In this document: in pieces, positions 6,749 to 11,641 of the stretch | Layout: each line of letters begins with the position of its first letter | Position numbering within the stretch: position 1 is the first letter of the stretch | From: Gp6-AA40 sp035647075 | GTDB taxonomy: Bacteria; Acidobacteriota; Vicinamibacteria; Vicinamibacterales; UBA2999 | Reading direction: 5' to 3' | Assembly: GCA_035647075.1 (NCBI GenBank) | Contig: DASROF010000062.1 | Coordinates: 1 to 11,641 of the forward strand | Length of the DNA stretch: 11,641 nucleotides | Notes under the pieces: model-generated | Databases searched by the model: none | What the model saw: only the letters and a program-made list of their open reading frames with translations | Told to the model about the DNA's origin: nothing | Position numbers and translations under genes: made by a program

Positions 6749-7150
6749 CTATTTCAGCAACCTGGCATCGAATGGCAGCGGTAGCAGTGCGCTGAGCGCG
6801 TAGCGGCCCGTTTCACGGCGCAGATTCGCCATGATCACTTCGAGGTCGCCGCCGAACTCCCAGAGGATCTGTCGGCAGGCGCCGCACGGAGGCGTCGGTG
6901 CCGCCGTATCGGCAACGACGACGACGCGTCGGAAGCGGCGATGCCCTTCCGAGATCGCTTTGAACATGGCGACGCGCTCGGCGCAGATCGTCAGCCCATA
7001 CGTCGCGTTCTCCACGTTGCAGCCGGTGATGATCGTGCCGTCGGACGTCTCGAGCGCCGCACCGACCTTGAATCCGGAAAACGCCGCGTGGGCATGCCGC
7101 CGTGCGCGGCGGGCGGCGGCGATCAGCGCACGGGCATCAGAGCCGGGCAA
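6749..7150 (-). CDS. cdd: Cytidine deaminase
   Basis: Cdd hydrolytically deaminates cytidine and deoxycytidine to uridine and deoxyuridine in the cytosol. The 133-residue protein is the short, single-domain (tetrameric, Bacillus-type) form. Zn ligands are C56 in TICAER and C89 and C92 in PPCGAC, and the proton-shuttling glutamate is E58. FSGFKVGAALE (24-34) and GCNVENATYG (43-52) form the substrate site. I chose the TTG at 7150 because GGAGG lies about 7 bases upstream and the length then fits the family; a further TTG at 7171 lacks this support. The gene overlaps the 3' end of punA by 14 bases, so its ribosome site lies inside punA. It is the last gene of the salvage operon and supplies uridine to the pyrimidine phosphorylase, which does not normally use cytidine. 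Confidence 0.94.
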   Translation of the reverse strand: MPGSDARALIAAARRARRHAHAAFSGFKVGAALETSDGTIITGCNVENATYGLTICAERVAMFKAISEGHRRFRRVVVVADTAAPTPPCGACRQILWEFGGDLEVIMANLRRETGRYALSALLPLPFDARLLK

Positions 7151-7964
7151 GGATTTCCTCCAGCAGAGCAATGAACGAGCCGCGCACGCGACGCGCGGTC
7201 TCCATCACTTCCTCGTGGTTCAGGACGCCCGGCAGGACACCAGCCGCCATGTTCGTGATGCACGAGATGCCGAGCACTTCGAGCCCCATGTGACGCGCGG
7301 CAATCGCTTCAGGCACGGTAGACATGCCGACCGCGTCGGCGCCGATTGTCCGGAAGAACCGGATCTCGGCCGGTGTTTCATAGCTTGGACCGTGCGTGGC
7401 GACATAGACGCCGTGCTGCACCGGAACGCCGGTCGCCGCCGCGGCGTCATCCGCGATTCGGCGCATCCGTGACGAATAGACCTCGCTCATGTCCGGAAAC
7501 CGCGCGCCAAGGCGCTCGTCGTTGGTGCCGACCAGCGGGTTCGTGCCGATCAGGTTGATGTGATCATCGATGATCATCAGCGCGCCCTGCGCGAAGCCGG
7601 TGTTGATGCCCCCCGCAGCATTCGTCAGGATGATCTGCTTGACGCCAAGCCGCGCCATCACGCGAACGGCGAACACGACGGTTGCGAGATCGTGCCCCTC
7701 GTAGAAGTGTGCCCGGCCGGCGAGCGCGGCAACACGTCTCTTCCCGATGGTCCCGATCACGAGACGGCCGCTGTGTCCGATGACCGTCGACGCCGGCCAG
7801 TGCGGCAGGTCGCCGTACGGCGTGGCGACGGCGTCGACCAGCCGGTCGGCAAAGTCACCAAGCCCTGAACCGAGAACGACGGCGGTATCCGGCAATGTGC
7901 CGCAGCGACCGCGAATGTGCGCCGCCGTTTCCTCGATCCGTTCGAAGGAACCGAGTCCGCTCAC
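7137..7964 (-). CDS. punA: Purine-nucleoside phosphorylase (trimeric type, PNP-I)
   Basis: PunA splits inosine, guanosine and their deoxy forms with phosphate into base and (deoxy)ribose-1-phosphate. The 275-residue protein follows the mammalian-type trimeric PNP closely: S33 in GSGLGDF, H64 in IGHSG, R84, H86 and Y88 in GRAHFYEG, TNAAGG (114-119), DDHIN (133-137), GPSYETPAEI with E200, GADAVGMSTVPE (208-219) and N238 in ITNMAAG. Glu plus Asn at these last two sites is the 6-oxopurine signature; MTA phosphorylases carry Asp instead, so this is not MtnP. The frame stays open upstream into nupC, but the GTG at 7964 overlaps the nupC stop as GTGA and gives the normal family length. No ribosome site is visible, which suits coupling to nupC translation. 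Confidence 0.95.
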   Translation of the reverse strand: MSGLGSFERIEETAAHIRGRCGTLPDTAVVLGSGLGDFADRLVDAVATPYGDLPHWPASTVIGHSGRLVIGTIGKRRVAALAGRAHFYEGHDLATVVFAVRVMARLGVKQIILTNAAGGINTGFAQGALMIIDDHINLIGTNPLVGTNDERLGARFPDMSEVYSSRMRRIADDAAAATGVPVQHGVYVATHGPSYETPAEIRFFRTIGADAVGMSTVPEAIAARHMGLEVLGISCITNMAAGVLPGVLNHEEVMETARRVRGSFIALLEEILARL

Positions 7965-9319
7965 AGCAGCATGCCGGCGATGGTGGCCGTCAGGAAGTTG
8001 GCGAACGTGCCGGCAATCATCGCCCTCACGCCCAGCCGCGCCAGATCGTGGCGTCGCTCTGGGGCGAGTGCACCGATTCCGCCGATCTGGATACCGATCG
8101 AGCTGAAGTTCGCAAACCCGCACAATGCAAACGTGGCGATCGTGAACGACTTCGGGTCGAGCATCGCCTTCAGCGGTCCGAGCTGCGAATAGGCGACGAA
8201 CTCATTGAGCACCATCCGTGTGCCGAGGAGGTTGCCGATGGTCGCAGCATCACGCCAGGGGACACCGAGGCTCCAGGCAATCGGCGAAAAGACCCACCCG
8301 AAGATCTGCTGCATGCTGAGGCCGGCGAGCCCCAGGATGGCGTTCACCAGGGCGATGAGCGCGAGAAAGGACACCAGCATCGCGCCGACGTTGAGCGCGA
8401 GGTGCAGGCCTTCGCCAGTGCCCCTGCCGATGGCGTCGATGACGTTCACGTCGGTCCGCTCGACATTGAGCTTCACGGTGCCCATCGTTTCCGGCTCACG
8501 CGTCTCGGGCACGAAGATCTTCGCCATCATCAGCGTCCCCGGCGCGGTCATGATGACGGCGGTCAACAGATGCTGCGCCTCGACGCCGAACAGGATGTAT
8601 GCCGCCATCACTCCGCCGGAGATGTGCGCCATGCCTGCGGTCATGACGGTCATCAGCTCCGACTCGGTCATGCGCGGCAGAAAGGGACGGATCGTCAGCG
8701 GAGCTTCCGTCTGCCCCATGAAGATGCTGGCCGCCACGTTCAGCGACTCAGCTCCGCTCGCCCGCATGAAGCGGCGCATGACGACCGCGAAGACCCGGAC
8801 GATGAGCTGCATGACGCCAAAGTAGTAGAGCATCGCGAACAGCGCCGCGATGAACACGATCGTCGGCAGCACCATGAACGCGAAGATGTTGGCGTATTGG
8901 CCGCCCTCCTGGCCGAGGACGTTCGTCATGATCCTGGGCCACACATCGGGATTGCCGAGCGGGCCAAAGACGAACGAAGACCCGACGTAGGTGAAGTTCA
9001 GGAGCTTCGTGATCAGACGGCCCGCGTTCTGGAACACCAACTGCCCGGCCGCCGTTTTCAGGACGACGAGCGCGAACACGAACTGCAGCGTCAGGCCCCA
9101 CGCGACCGTCCGATAGTCGATCGCCCGCCGCGCTGAGGACGCGCAGTAGGCCAGCGCGAGGATCAGGGCGAGGCCCGCGATCGGCTGAATACGGGTCGCG
9201 CCAGCGAACCCCAGCCCGATAGCAACCACGGCAACGGCAAGCAGGCCGCCGAGAATCAATGCATCGTGGCGGGTCCACTGCTGTTCGCCAAGTCGTGGTT
9301 CGAGTGTCTCAGTGTGCAT
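7961..9319 (-). CDS. nupC: Concentrative nucleoside transporter (NupC/CNT family)
   Basis: This 452-residue inner-membrane symporter imports nucleosides with H+ or Na+. It contains many hydrophobic segments, beginning near residues 20-40 and 44-60. The CNT motifs are intact: ESLNVAAS (191-198), GQTEAP with G202-Q203-T204-E205 (the segment that contacts the base in Vibrio cholerae CNT), NEFVAY with the ribose-binding glutamate near E373, and CGFANFSSIGIQIGG from C400 with N404 and S407. Length and motif order are typical of the family. The ATG at 9319 follows the pdp stop by six bases, with GAGGGG as its ribosome site, and the 3' end overlaps punA. The co-ion and the purine/pyrimidine preference cannot be decided by eye. 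Confidence 0.95.
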   Translation of the reverse strand: MHTETLEPRLGEQQWTRHDALILGGLLAVAVVAIGLGFAGATRIQPIAGLALILALAYCASSARRAIDYRTVAWGLTLQFVFALVVLKTAAGQLVFQNAGRLITKLLNFTYVGSSFVFGPLGNPDVWPRIMTNVLGQEGGQYANIFAFMVLPTIVFIAALFAMLYYFGVMQLIVRVFAVVMRRFMRASGAESLNVAASIFMGQTEAPLTIRPFLPRMTESELMTVMTAGMAHISGGVMAAYILFGVEAQHLLTAVIMTAPGTLMMAKIFVPETREPETMGTVKLNVERTDVNVIDAIGRGTGEGLHLALNVGAMLVSFLALIALVNAILGLAGLSMQQIFGWVFSPIAWSLGVPWRDAATIGNLLGTRMVLNEFVAYSQLGPLKAMLDPKSFTIATFALCGFANFSSIGIQIGGIGALAPERRHDLARLGVRAMIAGTFANFLTATIAGMLL

Positions 9320-9325
9320 AGCCCC

Positions 9326-10630
9326 TCATCGCACTTCGTCCAGAATCTTTACGCGCGCCGCCGGTGCGTGATCGTTGATCGCGATCGCGCCTCGACTGAG
9401 TATCAGCGCCTCGTCGAGCCCGTGGCCTCCGCGATGGCGCAGCTCGATCAGCGGCTCGCCCTCGCGAACCTCATCGCCGACGTGTGCGAGCGTCACCGCG
9501 CCAACGCCATGATCGACCGGTTCACCGACTTTCGATCGACCCGCGCCCAGGACGTGAGCGGCGCGCCCGATCGCCAGCGCTGCCATCTGCGTGATGAACC
9601 CTGATCGCGGTGCCGACACCACCGCACGATCCGGCGCCGACGGCATCAGGCTGTAGTTATCCACGGCACGACGGTTGCCGCCCTGGCGCTCGATCATGCG
9701 CGACAGCGTCTCGAGCGCACGCCCTGATGCCAAGGCATCATTGACCCGGGCAGATGCCGCCGCGGCATCGCGTTCAAGACCGGCGAGGATCACCATCCGG
9801 GAAGCCAGCCGGGTGGCGACGGATTTCAGTTCGCCGGATCCCCTGCCCTTCAGCGTCTCGAAACACTCGATCATCTCGAGGGTGTTGCCGATGGCATTGC
9901 CGAGCGGGGCGTCCATGTCGGTGACGAACGCCTCGGTCGGAATCCCGCCCAGCCGCCCGATTTCGACCATCGCGCGCGCCAGCGCACGCGCCTGGTCCGC
10001 AGTCTTCATGAAGGCCCCGTCGCCGCATTTCACGTCCAGCAGGACCGCGTTGCTGCCCTCAGCCAGCTTCTTGCTCATGACGGAGGACGCGATGAGCGGC
10101 ACACTTTCCACCGTGGAGGTGACGTCGCGCAGCGCATAGAGCTTCTTGTCCGCGGGCGCCAGAGTGGCCGTCTGTCCGATGATGCTGGTGCCGACATCGC
10201 GCAGCACGGCCTTGAATTCATCGATCGTCAGATCGACGCGGTAGCCGGGGATCGATTCGAGCTTGTCGAGGGTGCCGCCCGTGTGGCCAAGGCCGCGCCC
10301 GGACATCTTCGGCACAACGACTCCGCACGCCGCGGCCAGCGGCGCAAGCATGATGGAGACCTTGTCGCCAACGCCGCCGGTGCTGTGCTTGCCAACTTTG
10401 ATGCCGGGAAGATCAGAGAGGTCGACCCGGTCGCCCGACCGGACCATCGCGTCGGTCAGGAACCACGTCTCCTCCGCATCCATGCCCCGGAGCACGATGG
10501 CCATCAGTAACGCCGAGGCCTGATAGTCCGGCACGCTGCCGTCAACGACGCCGCGAACGAACAGATCGATTTCGTCGCGCGTCAGGGACTGCCCGTCGCG
10601 CTTGTGGGCGATGACATCCGCGAATCGCAT
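9326..10630 (-). CDS. pdp: Pyrimidine-nucleoside phosphorylase (thymidine/uridine phosphorylase, DeoA/Pdp family)
   Basis: This 434-residue cytosolic enzyme phosphorolyses thymidine, deoxyuridine and probably uridine to base plus (deoxy)ribose-1-phosphate. It shows the phosphate loop KHSTGGVGD (81-89) and the family signature SGRGLGHTGGTLDKLE (110-125). The pyrimidine-binding trio R168, S183 and K187 lies in LYALRDVT and PLIASSVMSKK and corresponds to E. coli R171/S186/K190. A C-terminal PYNP_C domain starts near residue 340. K108 before MSGRG matches Bacillus Pdp, where E. coli DeoA has Met; I recall this site as linked to uridine acceptance, which favours the bifunctional enzyme. It is the first gene of the operon. 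The ATG at 10630 gives the canonical N-terminus but has no ribosome binding site, so a very short leader is possible. Confidence 0.95.
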   Translation of the reverse strand: MRFADVIAHKRDGQSLTRDEIDLFVRGVVDGSVPDYQASALLMAIVLRGMDAEETWFLTDAMVRSGDRVDLSDLPGIKVGKHSTGGVGDKVSIMLAPLAAACGVVVPKMSGRGLGHTGGTLDKLESIPGYRVDLTIDEFKAVLRDVGTSIIGQTATLAPADKKLYALRDVTSTVESVPLIASSVMSKKLAEGSNAVLLDVKCGDGAFMKTADQARALARAMVEIGRLGGIPTEAFVTDMDAPLGNAIGNTLEMIECFETLKGRGSGELKSVATRLASRMVILAGLERDAAAASARVNDALASGRALETLSRMIERQGGNRRAVDNYSLMPSAPDRAVVSAPRSGFITQMAALAIGRAAHVLGAGRSKVGEPVDHGVGAVTLAHVGDEVREGEPLIELRHRGGHGLDEALILSRGAIAINDHAPAARVKILDEVR

Positions 10631-10811
10631 TTGGGGGCGCCCAAGTATAAAGGCCAGTCCCGCAGGAGCCCTGGCGTAAGCGGAGCCTGCAGAATTCCTT
10701 TGAAAATCACGATAAATGAGACGACGCGGGCTTCCCTTCGTGTGAAGTTGTGCGCATTCACGGACCCTTGCTGTGCACCAAGTGACTCTCTCGCCGCCCG
10801 CCGTCGGGACA
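10631..10811. promoter_or_regulatory. Divergent intergenic region between pdp operon and plus-strand gene
   Basis: This 181-base region should contain promoters for both directions. On the minus strand a TATACT (10650-10645) resembles a -10 box, but I find no -35 partner, and it would give a leader of only about 8 bases before the pdp ATG. Directly before that ATG lies an inverted repeat TTGGG-N4-CCCAA (10631-10644), which could be an operator or chance. Further in are GCAGG/CCTGC arms (10662-10666, 10686-10690) and the only AT-rich patch (about 10699-10717). No promoter for the plus-strand gene is convincing. I see no credible small gene here. Confidence 0.4.
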
Positions 10812-11641
10812 ATGCCCGTCGATCAGAGCACCGCGCTCGCAGAATTCGCGCGCGCGTGCAAATCTGCAGCCCGGTCGGTTTCCATGTATCCGGTGACGCA
10901 TCCGTCGATTGCGGCAGCGCTCTCCCGCGTCACGTCAGCGGGGAAACGGCTGACGGCGGGGGGCGACGTCACGCTCGCCGTGCACCCCGCCATGATTGTG
11001 GTCGAGGGTCGAACCCCGGCACGTGCGGACAGCGCCATCAGCGAGCTCGCGGCGCTGCTGCACGACCGGCTCGTCGGCGAGCTCCGGGTAACGCGTGACG
11101 CGGAGCCCGAAGACTGGCACTCCCTCCTTTTGATCCTGTCGCGCACGCCCGATGAGCTCATTCACGACGGAGGGGTGTCCAAGGCGTGGGCGGCATCCGG
11201 CCGTGCCCACCTCGATATCCGCGAGATCGATTACGCCGAAGTCCTCCGGGAACGTGCCGGCGGCGATGAGGCCGCGTGGGATCGGATCATCGCCTTCTGC
11301 CTGCAGGGTGAGTCGTTCGTCATGGACGAGCGTGCGCTGGCGGCGCTGGTCGCGGCCGTCAGCGACCCGGATCGCTTCGGCGAGCTGCTCGCGCGCCTGC
11401 AGGCGTCGCCGGCTGCGACTGGCGCGGGGATGGGCGCGACGGCCGCCGCGATGTTGCAGTTGATGAAGACGGCGCTGGAGGCGGCAACCGCGCAGGGGCT
11501 CGAGAGCGACCGCGCGCTCGACACGATGGCGACCTCAATGGCGCGGCTGACGCCCGAGATGATGCTCGCCGTGCTCGCCGAACGGCAGTCCGGCGGTCCC
11601 GACGCCTCGATCGCCTCGTCGGTCATCGATGGCATGACCGA
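10812..11641 (+). CDS. Uncharacterised protein with YPxTHP motif, 5' part only
   Basis: This frame is open from an in-frame TGA at 10743 to the window edge, so at least 276 residues are visible and the 3' end is missing. I chose the ATG at 10812; in-frame GTGs at 10773 and 10782 are alternatives and none has a clear ribosome site. There is no signal peptide or membrane segment. The N-terminus is a helix with SVSMYPVTHPSIAAAL (22-37), followed by a strand-rich part (DVTLAVHPAMIVVEG) and a helix ending LLHDRLVGELRV. This layout resembles N-terminal regions of large proteins carrying HEAT repeats or HD domains in Acidobacteria and Myxobacteria, where 'YPPxHP' recurs; that is memory, not a search. 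The later part (from about residue 150) is helical and alanine-rich, which would suit HEAT-like repeats further on. Function is unknown. GC-rich third codon positions support real coding. Confidence 0.78.
   Translation, partial: MPVDQSTALAEFARACKSAARSVSMYPVTHPSIAAALSRVTSAGKRLTAGGDVTLAVHPAMIVVEGRTPARADSAISELAALLHDRLVGELRVTRDAEPEDWHSLLLILSRTPDELIHDGGVSKAWAASGRAHLDIREIDYAEVLRERAGGDEAAWDRIIAFCLQGESFVMDERALAALVAAVSDPDRFGELLARLQASPAATGAGMGATAAAMLQLMKTALEAATAQGLESDRALDTMATSMARLTPEMMLAVLAERQSGGPDASIASSVIDGMT

Noticed and set aside
7137..8123. Longer N-terminus for PunA inside nupC
   Set aside because: The extra 53 residues have no counterpart in PNP proteins, whereas the GTG at 7964 gives the family length and a GTGA overlap.
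7895..9136. A plus-strand frame of 413 codons opposite nupC and the start of punA
   Set aside because: Highly charged His/Arg/Asp/Glu composition with no domain or ribosome site; it mirrors the hydrophobic codons of nupC on the other strand.
10700..10728. TTGAAA at 10700 as a -35 box for the plus-strand gene
   Set aside because: At a spacing of 17 bases the sequence is ACGACG, which is not a -10 box; the nearby GATAAA lies too close.
10604..11098. A plus-strand frame of 164 codons crossing the divergent intergenic region
   Set aside because: It begins inside pdp antisense and overlaps the better-supported plus-strand gene in another frame; its composition is Arg-rich and without a domain.

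Overview
The window is GC-rich, densely coding chromosomal DNA from a bacterium. Twelve genes lie on the minus strand and one incomplete gene on the plus strand starts near the right edge. The gene content is ordinary metabolism and transport, with no phage, transposase, CRISPR or RNA gene that I can see. The GC-rich coding, frequent GTG/TTG starts, the GAAC-heptad and CACGAAG-type intergenic repeats, and the unknown protein at the right edge remind me of Acidobacteriota (Vicinamibacteria-like). That placement is inference from memory, not proof.

Right edge, reading along the minus strand from 10630 to 6749: a compact nucleoside-salvage operon, pdp/deoA -> nupC -> punA -> cdd, with a 6-base gap, a 4-base GTGA overlap and a 14-base overlap between successive genes. 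NupC imports nucleosides and Cdd deaminates cytidine to uridine. The pyrimidine and purine phosphorylases then release the base and (deoxy)ribose-1-phosphate. The first gene faces away from a plus-strand gene of unknown function, across a 181-base intergenic region that should hold both promoters.

Middle, 6512 to 4299: mtnA (methylthioribose-1-phosphate isomerase) and tsaD (tRNA t6A synthesis). Degenerate GAACCNN heptad tracts sit before both genes; two 40-base copies match at 36 of 40 positions and bracket mtnA. A 92-base imperfect palindrome made of CACGAAG units follows the tsaD stop.

Left, 4192 to 13: yjbQ (UPF0047), a Nudix hydrolase and an HD-superfamily hydrolase (COG2316 type), then an ABC-2 exporter set of ATPase, permease and a second ATPase, all closely packed. 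The last ATPase ends 12 bases from the window edge, so the cluster may continue outside it.

I found no clear undescribed system. The best leads are the two intergenic repeat families and the conserved-looking but unidentified protein running off the right end.
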